A stretch of 9,694 nucleotides of DNA. Origin: Spartobacteria bacterium. Lineage in GTDB: Bacteria > Verrucomicrobiota > Verrucomicrobiia > Chthoniobacterales > Chthoniobacteraceae. The first letter of the stretch is position 1; each line of letters begins with the position of its first letter. The translations under genes and the position numbers were made by a program. The notes beneath the pieces were generated by a model. It saw only the letters and a program-made list of their open reading frames with translations, made no database searches and had not been told where the DNA came from. Positions 1 through 7,192 of the stretch are shown here, piece by piece. The stretch lies in the NCBI GenBank assembly GCA_025355595.1, contig JANXZI010000049.1, positions 1-9,694 on the forward strand. The letters are read 5' to 3'.

Positions 1-1
1 C

Positions 2-3000
2 GCGGGTGTGAGCGCCTTGGCTCCGAACGTCGTGAATCTCACCGTGAATGGCGCGGCGAACAATCTTTCGCTTGCGGGCCTCGTCTCCGGCGGGACGGTA
101 AATCTTCTCGCAAACACGGACATCACGGAGACCGCCGCCGGGGGAGTCGTGTCGCCGAATTTGCAGGCGGTGGCGACGAACGGGATCGTGAATCTCACCG
201 GGGGTGCGGCGAACAACAACGTCGCAACGCTCGCCGGTTCCGCGAACGGTGCATTTTCCTACACGGATGCGCTCACGGCCGCGCTCACGGTCGGCACGGT
301 CACTACTGCGGGCGTCACTTCGACGACAGCCGGAGTGACGCTCACGGTGAGCGCAGGAACGCTCGCGCTGAACGCGGCCGTGAACGCGAACGCGCTGACC
401 GGCACCGTTTCGCTGACCACCGGCGGCGGCGCGGCGATCACGATCATGCAGAACGCGGCTGGCATCATCACGGCCAACACGCTGACTTTGACGACGGCGA
501 ATACGAGTGCGACGCTGAACGGCGCGACGAACGTGATCACGAATCTCGGCACGGCGGCGCTGGGCACCGGCGCGCTCAATTTGCTCGACGCGGGCGGACT
601 CACGGTGACGGGAGTTGTGGCCGCGACGGGTGGCGTGACGCTGAAGACGAGCGGAGTGCTGGCGATCAGCAGCGCCATCAACTCAACCGGCGCAGCCGTT
701 TCGCTGACGACGACGGGCGCGGGCAATGCGATAACGCAGAATGCGGCTGGCATCATCACTGCCGACACGCTGACTTTGGCGACGACGGATGCGAGCGCGA
801 CGCTGAACGCCGCGACGAATGTGATCACGAATCTCGGTACGACGGCGCTGGGCATGGGAGCGCTGGGGTTGCTCGACGCGGGCGGCCTCATGGTGACGGG
901 AGTCGTGGGCGCGACGGGCGGCGTGACGTTGCGGACGAGCGGAGCGCTGGCGATCAATTCCGCGATCAATGCTGGCGGCGGGATCGTCCGGCTGCAAAAT
1001 TCCGCGGGCAACATCACGCAGGGCGCAGCGATCACCGGAGGCAGTCTGCTGGCGAATGCGCTCAACGGTTCGGTGAATCTCGGTCTTGCGACGAATAACA
1101 TCGCGACCACGGTGGCGGGAGTCGCGAACGGTGCGGGCGGGAGTTTCCGTTTCCGAAATATGGGTGGCATCACGGTGGGCACAGTCGCGGGTGATTTGAT
1201 CACGGTGCCGGCCAGCGGCATCACGACGAACAATGGGGACATCGCGATCCTGACCGGCGGGACGCTGGCGCTGAACCAGCCGCTAAATGCGGCGGCGGGC
1301 GCGGCGAATCCCTCGCCGACGGCGGGGACCTCGGGCACCGTGCGTCTTTTGACGACGGCGGGCGACATCACCCAGTTGGCAGCGGGATCGATTGTCGCCG
1401 ACGCCCTGTCGGTGAATGCGAATGGCGGTGTGTTTCTGGCCACTGCACCGGTGGCGAACGATGTGAACACCCTTGCGGGGCGCGCTGGGCTGGGAGGATT
1501 TAACTATCAGGATCTGAATGGGGTGACCGTGGGAAATGTGACGGCGGACGGAGGCGGACTTGCTCCCTTCCTGCCGATTCCGGCAATCAATTCGATAGAC
1601 ACGACGGGGCTGCTGACGCTGACCTCCGGCGGGACGCTGAACTTTTCCGTGCCGCTGATTCTCTCGGGTGGGTTGGTGGCGACTGCGCCATTGATTGACA
1701 TCAACAATAGCGTCCCGGCACCGACGCTGATCCAAACGAATGGCGGTCAGACTTACAATGGGCCTGTGGTGCTCACGGCCGATGCGGTGCTGGCGGACTT
1801 GATCGGCGCGGTGATCAATTTTACGAGCACGGTGAACTCCGATGCAATCGCGACACCACGGGCGCTGACTGTGAACACGGCTGGTGTCACCACGTTCGCT
1901 GGCGCGGTCGGCAACGTGGCGGCGCTCGCGAGCGTGAAGACGGACGCATTGGGGACGACGGCGATCAATGGCGGGCAGATCAGGACGAGCGGCGCGCAGA
2001 CATTTAGCGACGACGTGACGCTGGGTGTGGCGGCCACGCTCTTGGCGAGCACCGGCGGCGGTGCAGTGACATTGCAAAAGACGGTCAACGGAGCGAGCGC
2101 GCTGACGGTGAACACGGGAGGCACCACGACGTTCGGTGGGACCGTGGGCAACGCGACGGCGCTCATGAGCGTGACGACGGACGCGTCGGGGACGACGGCG
2201 ATCAATGGCGGACAGGTGAGGACGAGTGGCGCGCAGACATTCGGCGATGACGTCACGCTGGGTGCAGCGGCCATGGTTCTTACGAGCACCGTCGGCGGTG
2301 CGGTCACGTTCCAAAAGACGGTCAACGGAGCGAGCGCGCTGACGGTGAGCACGGGCGGCACGACAACGTTCGGAGGGACGGTGGGCAACGCGACGGCGCT
2401 CGTGAGCGTGACGACGGACGCGGCGGGGACGACGGCGATCAATGGCGGGCAGGTGACGACGAGCGGCGCGCAGACATTTGGCGACGACGTGACGCTGGGC
2501 GCGGCGGCCACGCTCCTGGCGAGCACCGGCGGCGGTGCGGTGACATTGCAAAAGACGGTGAACGGAGCGGGCGCGCTGACGGTGAACACCGCGGGTGCCA
2601 CCACTTTCACCGGCGGTGTCGGCAACGCGACGGCGCTCACGAGCGTGACGACGGACGCAGCGGGGACGACGGCGATCAACGGCGGTCAAGTGACGACGAC
2701 GGGAGGGCAGACTTATGGCGACGATGCGACGCTGGGTGCGAACACGGTGTTAAAGAGCACGGTAGCCGGTTCGCTCGTTTTCCAGAAGAAGCTGAATGGC
2801 GCATTTTCGCTCGAAGCGGACACGGCAGGAAACGAGGTTTTCAATGGTGTGGTGGGTGGCGATACGGCGCTGACGAACCTCACGACGGACGCGGTGACTC
2901 CCGGCGGGCAGACGCAGTTCAACATGGATGTCGCTCTCGCTCCGGCGGGCAAGGCGGGAGTGAATTTGTCCGGCAAACTGACGACGAACGACGCGGTGCT

Positions 3001-5347
3001 GTTTGCCTCTGCAAATGGAACGGACGGGCAGCCGACGGTCCGCACGGGCGGGGGGCAGGAATACAAGTCGGTGGCTGCGAATGCCGGGACATTTATGCAG
3101 GACGCGGTCGTTTCGGATACCGGCGCGCAGGCTGTCACATTCAGCGGGCCGCTGAACGGGCCGCGTGGTCTGACGGTGAACACCGGTGGTGCGACGAAGT
3201 TTAGCCAGAACATCGGCCAGACCACGCCGCTCGGTTCACTCACGACGGATGCCGCCGGGAAGACGACCCTGCCTGCGCTGGTGACGACTTCGGGAAACCA
3301 GAATTACTTAGACCAAGTAATCCTGACGGCCAACGCGACGCTGAGAAGCACCGGTTTGGGTGCCATCAATCTTCACTCGGGCGCGGACGCCGCCAACCGC
3401 GCGCTGACACTCTCGACCGGGGGCACCGCATTGATCGGGGCGAGCCTGCTGAATCTCACTGGCTTTCTGCCGCTGGTCTCCGGCATGACGACCATCTCGG
3501 GGCCGGCCACAGACATCTCGGTGCCCGCAGCCGTGAATTTCATCGGCCCGGTGGCGATCGCGGGAAATGTCACCATCAAGACCACGAGTGCGTCGCCGGT
3601 GACGACAAAGAATGGCAAGGTCAACGTTGGAACGCTGCTGAATTTCAGTTCGACCGTTGATGGCCCTGGAAATCTGACGGTGGAATCGAGCGGGGAGCTT
3701 ACTTTTGCCGGTGGAGTCGGGCAGGCGGTGGCGCTCGGGACACTGACCGCGAAGGCGCCGATCATTGACCTGAAAAGCACGCATACCACCGGGAACCTGA
3801 TTGCGCATACGACCGTCGCCAGTACGGGTGACGGGTCCGATGGACTCCTGAGACTGACCGGGGGATCGTACGGCTCACAGGCTGGCTCCGTGTTTTTCAA
3901 TGATAACAATCGGTCGTTCGTTTCCTCGCACGCGACGATTCTCGGTCAGGTCGGCAGTGTCGCGATTAGCGCGCCTCTGGGGAGTTTTCAAATGGGGAAC
4001 GGGCAGAAGTTTCTCGTGACCGCGGGTGCCCTGACCATCAGCGCCGGCACGGTGGCCGTCGTGGGTGATCTTGCTGCGAGTGCCGGGCTCACGGTGAATG
4101 CGCCGACCGTTTCCCTGCAGGGGCGGCCGCCGGTCAGCGGTCTTTTCAATGAGCACCGCCAGGACGGGGGCCTCGGTTTCGTCGCGCCGACGATTGCGTT
4201 TCTCGGTGGCGGTGGCGGAGGGCTTGCAAATATCGCATTCGTGGGGGGGACAACACCGAAGGCGACTTTTTCGACAGTGAGAAGTGTCGCCTCCGTGAGA
4301 CAGATCAACGGGGTTTCCGTCGAGATTGACAAGGATCAGGCCAATCAATTCAACGGCAATGTCGATGTGGGCGCGCGCGACGCGAACACTGGGGCGCCGC
4401 TGGTTGCGAATCTCAATCTTGGATTCATCCAACCCATCGCCAGCGGAGTGCAGGTCACCCAGCCCGGTGATGCGCGGATCGCATTCGTCATCGAGTTTCC
4501 CAAGCGGATCGAGGTGCCGGAGGACACTTCGTTGAGCAATGCGACATTGGACGTGCTGCGCCGCATGGGCATCGAACCGCGTCTGGCGACGTCGGATGAA
4601 AACATCTCCATCAGCCTGCGCAAAGGCGTCTTTGCCCAGCCGATCGAAGGCAAGGCTGAGATGGCAGAGGAAGACTACACGGTCGTGCTCAACCGGCTCA
4701 CCAAGATGGAGGCGGAACGGATCGTGAAAGCTTATCTGAAACTTGCTGGAGACAAACTTGAGCACATCGCCGAGATCGCGGCGGCCCTCGCGGTTCAGGT
4801 GAACAACTTCCATACGGAGAAAGGTCCGCAGGTGACCGATCTGACTGGATTCGCGGAGTGGCTGATGGGACGCCGCTCGACCGATAAAGCAGCGGACGAA
4901 CTCGTGAAGAATCTCGACCAACTCGCCGGGGTGTTTTCCAATCTCTCGAAGGTTGGTCTGACCAGAAAGGAGATAGCCATTTGCAAGCTGAAGGTCTTGG
5001 GAGACCTCGGGGCGAATCTGACAAATGTGAAGCCCGAGGACTTGCTCCTTTTGATTGACGGAAGGGCCAAGGCCCCGGTCCCCGCACCTCCACCGGGTGC
5101 GTCCCAAGTTCCTGCCGGGCCGCTGCCGGCAGCGGAGACTCCACTGCCTCCTCCGCCCGAACTGACGCCGCCCCCGGAGCCCCCGCCCGGCGGCGGAACG
5201 CCGGCGACACCGTCCGAGACATCAAAGGACGCTCCCAAGACGGATGCAACTTCACCGGCGGCCGGTTCCGTGCCTGCGCCACAAAGTGGATCACGCGAGG
5301 TGCCAAAGGACGGCCCGATCCCCGCTGCTCCTTCCGCGAAGAATTGA
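2..5347 (+). CDS. Giant beta-strand-repeat surface protein, filamentous-haemagglutinin-like (5' partial)
   Basis: The frame is open at the left edge (codons GCG GGT precede a GTG at 8), so the true start, signal peptide and any N-terminal secretion domain lie upstream. Residues are counted from the GTG at 8. Residues 1 to about 1400 are Gly/Thr/Ala/Val/Asn-rich short beta-strand repeats, nearly free of Cys and poor in charge, as in long beta-helical adhesins. Three repeat types are visible: a 'TLAG.A..G.F.Y' followed by 'TVG.VT' module (seen three times before residue 520), a 96-97-residue duplication, and a 79-residue tandem array. A Gly run lies near residue 1400. From about 1490 to 1685 the composition changes to charged, Leu/Lys/Glu-rich, probably helical sequence, followed by a roughly 90-residue Pro/Ala/Ser tail. 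No C-terminal barrel, LPXTG or PEP-CTERM signal is seen. The likely role is an exported adhesin or surface fibre. The class is fairly sure; the specific function, export route and ligand are unknown. Confidence 0.75.
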   Translation, partial: AGVSALAPNVVNLTVNGAANNLSLAGLVSGGTVNLLANTDITETAAGGVVSPNLQAVATNGIVNLTGGAANNNVATLAGSANGAFSYTDALTAALTVGTVTTAGVTSTTAGVTLTVSAGTLALNAAVNANALTGTVSLTTGGGAAITIMQNAAGIITANTLTLTTANTSATLNGATNVITNLGTAALGTGALNLLDAGGLTVTGVVAATGGVTLKTSGVLAISSAINSTGAAVSLTTTGAGNAITQNAAGIITADTLTLATTDASATLNAATNVITNLGTTALGMGALGLLDAGGLMVTGVVGATGGVTLRTSGALAINSAINAGGGIVRLQNSAGNITQGAAITGGSLLANALNGSVNLGLATNNIATTVAGVANGAGGSFRFRNMGGITVGTVAGDLITVPASGITTNNGDIAILTGGTLALNQPLNAAAGAANPSPTAGTSGTVRLLTTAGDITQLAAGSIVADALSVNANGGVFLATAPVANDVNTLAGRAGLGGFNYQDLNGVTVGNVTADGGGLAPFLPIPAINSIDTTGLLTLTSGGTLNFSVPLILSGGLVATAPLIDINNSVPAPTLIQTNGGQTYNGPVVLTADAVLADLIGAVINFTSTVNSDAIATPRALTVNTAGVTTFAGAVGNVAALASVKTDALGTTAINGGQIRTSGAQTFSDDVTLGVAATLLASTGGGAVTLQKTVNGASALTVNTGGTTTFGGTVGNATALMSVTTDASGTTAINGGQVRTSGAQTFGDDVTLGAAAMVLTSTVGGAVTFQKTVNGASALTVSTGGTTTFGGTVGNATALVSVTTDAAGTTAINGGQVTTSGAQTFGDDVTLGAAATLLASTGGGAVTLQKTVNGAGALTVNTAGATTFTGGVGNATALTSVTTDAAGTTAINGGQVTTTGGQTYGDDATLGANTVLKSTVAGSLVFQKKLNGAFSLEADTAGNEVFNGVVGGDTALTNLTTDAVTPGGQTQFNMDVALAPAGKAGVNLSGKLTTNDAVLFASANGTDGQPTVRTGGGQEYKSVAANAGTFMQDAVVSDTGAQAVTFSGPLNGPRGLTVNTGGATKFSQNIGQTTPLGSLTTDAAGKTTLPALVTTSGNQNYLDQVILTANATLRSTGLGAINLHSGADAANRALTLSTGGTALIGASLLNLTGFLPLVSGMTTISGPATDISVPAAVNFIGPVAIAGNVTIKTTSASPVTTKNGKVNVGTLLNFSSTVDGPGNLTVESSGELTFAGGVGQAVALGTLTAKAPIIDLKSTHTTGNLIAHTTVASTGDGSDGLLRLTGGSYGSQAGSVFFNDNNRSFVSSHATILGQVGSVAISAPLGSFQMGNGQKFLVTAGALTISAGTVAVVGDLAASAGLTVNAPTVSLQGRPPVSGLFNEHRQDGGLGFVAPTIAFLGGGGGGLANIAFVGGTTPKATFSTVRSVASVRQINGVSVEIDKDQANQFNGNVDVGARDANTGAPLVANLNLGFIQPIASGVQVTQPGDARIAFVIEFPKRIEVPEDTSLSNATLDVLRRMGIEPRLATSDENISISLRKGVFAQPIEGKAEMAEEDYTVVLNRLTKMEAERIVKAYLKLAGDKLEHIAEIAAALAVQVNNFHTEKGPQVTDLTGFAEWLMGRRSTDKAADELVKNLDQLAGVFSNLSKVGLTRKEIAICKLKVLGDLGANLTNVKPEDLLLLIDGRAKAPVPAPPPGASQVPAGPLPAAETPLPPPPELTPPPEPPPGGGTPATPSETSKDAPKTDATSPAAGSVPAPQSGSREVPKDGPIPAAPSAKN
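407..985 (+). repeat. Two-copy in-gene tandem duplication, 291 + 288 bp
   Basis: Two adjacent units, 407-697 (97 codons) and 698-985 (96 codons), encode closely similar peptides. Each has the order 'VSLTT', 'QNAAGIITA', 'TLTL', 'NVITNLGT', 'LLDAGGL.VTGVV.ATGGVTL', 'INS/AIN'. The units stay in frame and differ by one codon. A weaker third unit seems to begin at 986 ('VRLQNSAGNITQ') and then diverges. This is an internal beta-strand repeat of the giant protein and not a mobile element. Confidence 0.8.
1862..2806 (+). repeat. Tandem array of four 79-residue beta-strand repeats (237, 237, 237, 234 bp)
   Basis: Units begin at 1862, 2099, 2336 and 2573, each at 'GCGCTGAC'. The spacing is exactly 237 bp three times; the last unit is 234 bp, one codon shorter. 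Each encodes 'ALTV.T.G.TTF', 'VGN..AL.SV.TDA.GTTAINGGQ', 'T.G.QT..DD.TLG' and 'QK..NGA'. Nucleotide identity is high, with shared runs such as GACGACGGCGATCAA. Degenerate relatives flank the array before 1862 and to about 3720. The regular period and near-identity point to recent unit duplication within the gene. Confidence 0.9.
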
Positions 5348-5350
5348 ACC

Positions 5351-5488
5351 ATGAAGACCGGACTTTTTCGGCTCTCCAATTCGCGATTCGCCGGAGCGCC
5401 GCGTGGTGTGGTATCCGATCGCTCGTACGGAAGTCTGACACGGAAGATTGACAACCGCAGATCGAACCCCACCAATAACATCCTGTGA
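5351..5488 (+). CDS. Small basic ORF (45 aa) bridging the adhesin and tssA; doubtful gene
   Basis: An ATG three bases after the adhesin stop opens a 45-codon frame starting MKTGLFRLSN and ending TNNIL. Its TGA (5486-5488) overlaps the GTG start of tssA (5485-5487) as GTGA, a stop/start overlap typical of translational coupling. It is Arg/Lys-rich, has no Cys or membrane segment, and matches no family I know. It is also in frame with the adhesin, so reading through that TGA would add the same residues to the adhesin C-terminus. No good Shine-Dalgarno site precedes it, only a GAAG about ten bases upstream. An open run of this length is not rare by chance. It could be a coupling leader, a readthrough tail or simply noncoding. 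Confidence 0.2.
   Translation: MKTGLFRLSNSRFAGAPRGVVSDRSYGSLTRKIDNRRSNPTNNIL
5352..5369 (+). repeat. 18-nt intergenic repeat, copy 1 (pair with 8742-8759)
   Basis: The sequence TGAAGACCGGACTTTTTC matches the copy in the tssC-hcp gap at 15 of 18 positions, with the first ten bases identical. Both copies lie in gaps between genes, on the same strand. Function is unknown; a shared regulatory or mRNA-level element is possible, and so is coincidence. Confidence 0.4.
5369..5401 (+). other. Imperfect hairpin in the adhesin-tssA gap
   Basis: CGGCTCTCC (5369-5377) can pair with GGAGCGCCG (5393-5401), a 9-bp stem with one T/C mismatch around a 15-nt loop. It starts 22 bases after the adhesin stop. 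No T run follows (the next bases are GTGGTGTGG), so it is not a canonical intrinsic terminator. It may be a weak attenuator, an mRNA-stability element or chance. The rest of the 137-bp gap shows no convincing promoter. Confidence 0.3.
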
Positions 5489-6534
5489 AGAGTGAAATCG
5501 AGAAACTTCTGGCGCCGGTTTCGGCGGAGCACGAATGCGGTGAGGACATCTCCGGCACCGCTTCATATCAGGAACTCGAACAACTGATTCTCGGGAAGCC
5601 GGAGACTCAATTCAGCGCGGCTGAGCCGCCGGATTGGAATGGGATCCGCGATCGGAGCGCCGAGCTTTTGGGACGCTCCAAACATCTGCGACTGGTGATC
5701 GTGCTTGCCGCCGCACTTGTGCGAGTCGAGGGTCTGGCAGGCCTCCGTGATGGACTTGCGCTGCTGAAAGAGCTGGTCGAAAATTTCTGGCAGAATCTGT
5801 ACCCCCGCCTCGACCCAGAGGATAAGAACGATCCCACGGAACGCGTTAACATTATCGCCGCCTTTGCCGCGCCCCAGGGGATCTTTGGCGACCCGTTCAA
5901 GTTTCTCGAAGGGATCAAGTCGGTGCCTCTTAGCGACTCAAAGCAGTATGGGCGATTCTCCATGCAGGATATCGCAAACAGTCGGGCGGGCGTAAAGTCC
6001 ACCAAGGAAAAGCCTGTGCCCGCCGCCGGTGACATTGAGGCGGCGTTTCGTGATACAAACCCGGCTGCAATTCAGTCGGCTGAAGCTACCGCTGCGGAAG
6101 CGCTGGCACTGACCAAGGGGTTGCAGAAAATATTGGATGATCTTGTTGGATCGTCGAATGCGGTGGACTTTGGTCCACTGGCCGCGGTCATTGGGGAGGC
6201 GCGCAAGCAGTTGGCTGGCTATCTTCCGAAAGGTGCGGCAGTCGGCGATGGTGCAGTGGAGGAGCATTCGGTCGAGACTGCGCCAGTGTCAGGTGAGAGC
6301 GGATCCAGTCCCAGTCGCAGCGGCTTGACCGGAACTGTGGAGAACCGGCTGCAGGTGGTTCAGGCCCTCGATTTGGTTTGCAATTATTACGCACGTTTCG
6401 AGCCATCGAGTCCGGTGCCACTCCTCGTCCAGCGAGCGCGGCGTTTGGTGGATCTCGATTTCCTCGGCGTCATCGCCGATCTGAGTCCCGAAATGTTGGA
6501 CAAGGTCAAGGCCGCTGCGGGAGTTCAAAAATGA
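5485..6534 (+). CDS. tssA: Type VI secretion protein TssA (ImpA N-terminal family)
   Basis: TssA is the T6SS cap protein that joins the baseplate and primes assembly of the TssBC sheath and Hcp tube in the cytoplasm. The N-terminal ImpA domain (about residues 10-135) shows the family hallmarks: 'CGEDISG' near residue 18, 'EPPDWNGIRDRSAELL', 'SKHLRLVIVLAAALVRVEGLAG', then 'FWQNLYPRLDPEDKNDPTER'. A variable linker follows. The C-terminus carries 'EPSSPVPLLVQRARRLVDLDF', the EPSSP signature of short TssA proteins. At 349 residues it matches the short class (P. aeruginosa TssA1 is of similar size) and not the longer membrane-linked forms. GTG at 5485 is chosen because an in-frame TAA lies three codons upstream (5476-5478) and the ImpA motif starts soon after. 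There is no evident Shine-Dalgarno site. It heads the visible T6SS operon. Confidence 0.93.
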   Translation: MKSEIEKLLAPVSAEHECGEDISGTASYQELEQLILGKPETQFSAAEPPDWNGIRDRSAELLGRSKHLRLVIVLAAALVRVEGLAGLRDGLALLKELVENFWQNLYPRLDPEDKNDPTERVNIIAAFAAPQGIFGDPFKFLEGIKSVPLSDSKQYGRFSMQDIANSRAGVKSTKEKPVPAAGDIEAAFRDTNPAAIQSAEATAAEALALTKGLQKILDDLVGSSNAVDFGPLAAVIGEARKQLAGYLPKGAAVGDGAVEEHSVETAPVSGESGSSPSRSGLTGTVENRLQVVQALDLVCNYYARFEPSSPVPLLVQRARRLVDLDFLGVIADLSPEMLDKVKAAAGVQK

Positions 6535-6641
6535 ATGATTTGAGCCAATGCAAATTTTCTCTTCTTTTTTCTTGCGTTCCGAACGAGCTGTGGATAGAAC
6601 CGAAAAAGTTAAAAGCGTTCCCCGTTCCAAGTTTAGCTTAA
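6531..6641 (+). CDS. Small ORF (36 aa) bridging tssA and tssB; doubtful gene
   Basis: The ATG at 6531 overlaps the tssA stop as ATGA, and the frame closes at TAA 6639-6641, 12 bases before the tssB ATG and in the tssB frame. The 36-residue product begins MNDLSQCKFSLL; it has a short hydrophobic patch and no recognised motif. The arrangement would let ribosomes pass from tssA to tssB without a long untranslated gap, which mirrors the small ORF before tssA. Nothing else supports it as a gene, and a chance ORF is the default reading. Confidence 0.15.
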   Translation: MNDLSQCKFSLLFSCVPNELWIEPKKLKAFPVPSLA

Positions 6642-6653
6642 TCAACTGATTCC
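6535..6653 (+). promoter_or_regulatory. tssA-tssB intergenic region with pyrimidine tract and CGTTCC repeats
   Basis: This 119-bp gap is AT-rich compared with the genes. It holds a 19-nt pure pyrimidine tract (6555-6573), a short palindrome CGTTC-C-GAACG (6575-6585), and two further CGTTCC copies (6616-6621, 6623-6628). No stem followed by a T run is seen, and no good -35/-10 pair, so I call neither a terminator nor a promoter. The repeats could be a protein-binding site, but that is inference. Confidence 0.2.
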
Positions 6654-7166
6654 ATGGCAAAATCCAGCAGCCAAAAATTCATCGCAAGGAACCGCGCTCC
6701 CCGCGTCCAAATCGAATATGATGTGGAATTGTACGGTGCGGAAAAAAAGGTGGATCTGCCGTTTGTCATGGGCGTGATGGCGGACCTTTCTGGCAAGCCC
6801 TCCGAGCCGCTCCCGGAGGTGGGAGACAGGAAGATGCTCGAGATTGACGTGGACAATTTTGACGACCGGATGAAGGCCTTCAAGCCACGGGTTGCGTTTC
6901 AGGTTCCCAATACGCTGACCGGCGAGGGAAATATCAGCGTGGACCTTTCATTCCAGAGCATGGACGACTTTTCGCCCGCCGCGGTAGCTCGGAAAGTCGA
7001 ATCGCTCAATAAGCTTCTCACGGCACGAACCCAACTGGCCAACTTGCTCACTTACATGGACGGAAAGAGCGGTGCTGAGAAACTAATCGAAAAACTTCTG
7101 GCCGATCCCGCGACGCTGCAGGCTCTCGCCTCCGCGCCGAAGCCGGCTGACGAAGCCACTCAGTAA
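6654..7166 (+). CDS. tssB: Type VI secretion sheath small subunit TssB (VipA/IglA)
   Basis: TssB pairs with TssC to form the contractile sheath whose contraction drives the Hcp tube out of the cell; it acts in the cytoplasm. The 170-residue product is full length for the family. Visible hallmarks are 'RNRAPRVQIEYDVE' (12-25), 'LPFVMGVMADLSG' (35-47), 'FDDRM' (69-73), 'SMDDFSP' (102-108) and 'MDGK' (135-138) near the start of the C-terminal helical part. ATG at 6654 is the first possible start after the in-frame TAA at 6639-6641. No Shine-Dalgarno site is evident. tssC follows after 26 bases, the usual sheath-gene pairing. Confidence 0.97.
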   Translation: MAKSSSQKFIARNRAPRVQIEYDVELYGAEKKVDLPFVMGVMADLSGKPSEPLPEVGDRKMLEIDVDNFDDRMKAFKPRVAFQVPNTLTGEGNISVDLSFQSMDDFSPAAVARKVESLNKLLTARTQLANLLTYMDGKSGAEKLIEKLLADPATLQALASAPKPADEATQ

Positions 7167-7192
7167 CAAGCGTAAAAAGGCAATCAACCACT

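Noticed and set aside
259..2689. Long minus-strand open frames (259-1470 and 1283-2689) over the adhesin repeats
   Set aside because: They are mirror frames of a high-GC repetitive gene. Their products show only Arg- or Val/Pro-rich repeats that follow the period of the plus-strand array, with no domain of their own.
1862..2806. Regular repeat array considered as CRISPR or intergenic satellite
   Set aside because: The 237-bp units are contiguous, in frame and translated into conserved beta-strand repeats. There are no short repeats with unique spacers.
4300..5344. Adhesin C-terminus as an autotransporter beta-barrel
   Set aside because: The segment is charged, helical-looking and then Pro-rich. 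It lacks alternating amphipathic strands and does not end in an aromatic residue.
3875..5558. Minus-strand open frames over the adhesin C-terminus and tssA start (3875-5107, 4698-5558, 4795-5532)
   Set aside because: They lie opposite well-supported coding sequence, have low-complexity content and no recognisable family. The Gly-rich tract in one is just the complement of the Pro-rich tail.
6104..6124. TGGCAC...TTGC inside tssA as a sigma-54 promoter
   Set aside because: Sixteen bases separate the GG and GC elements where about ten are required, and the site lies within a conserved gene.
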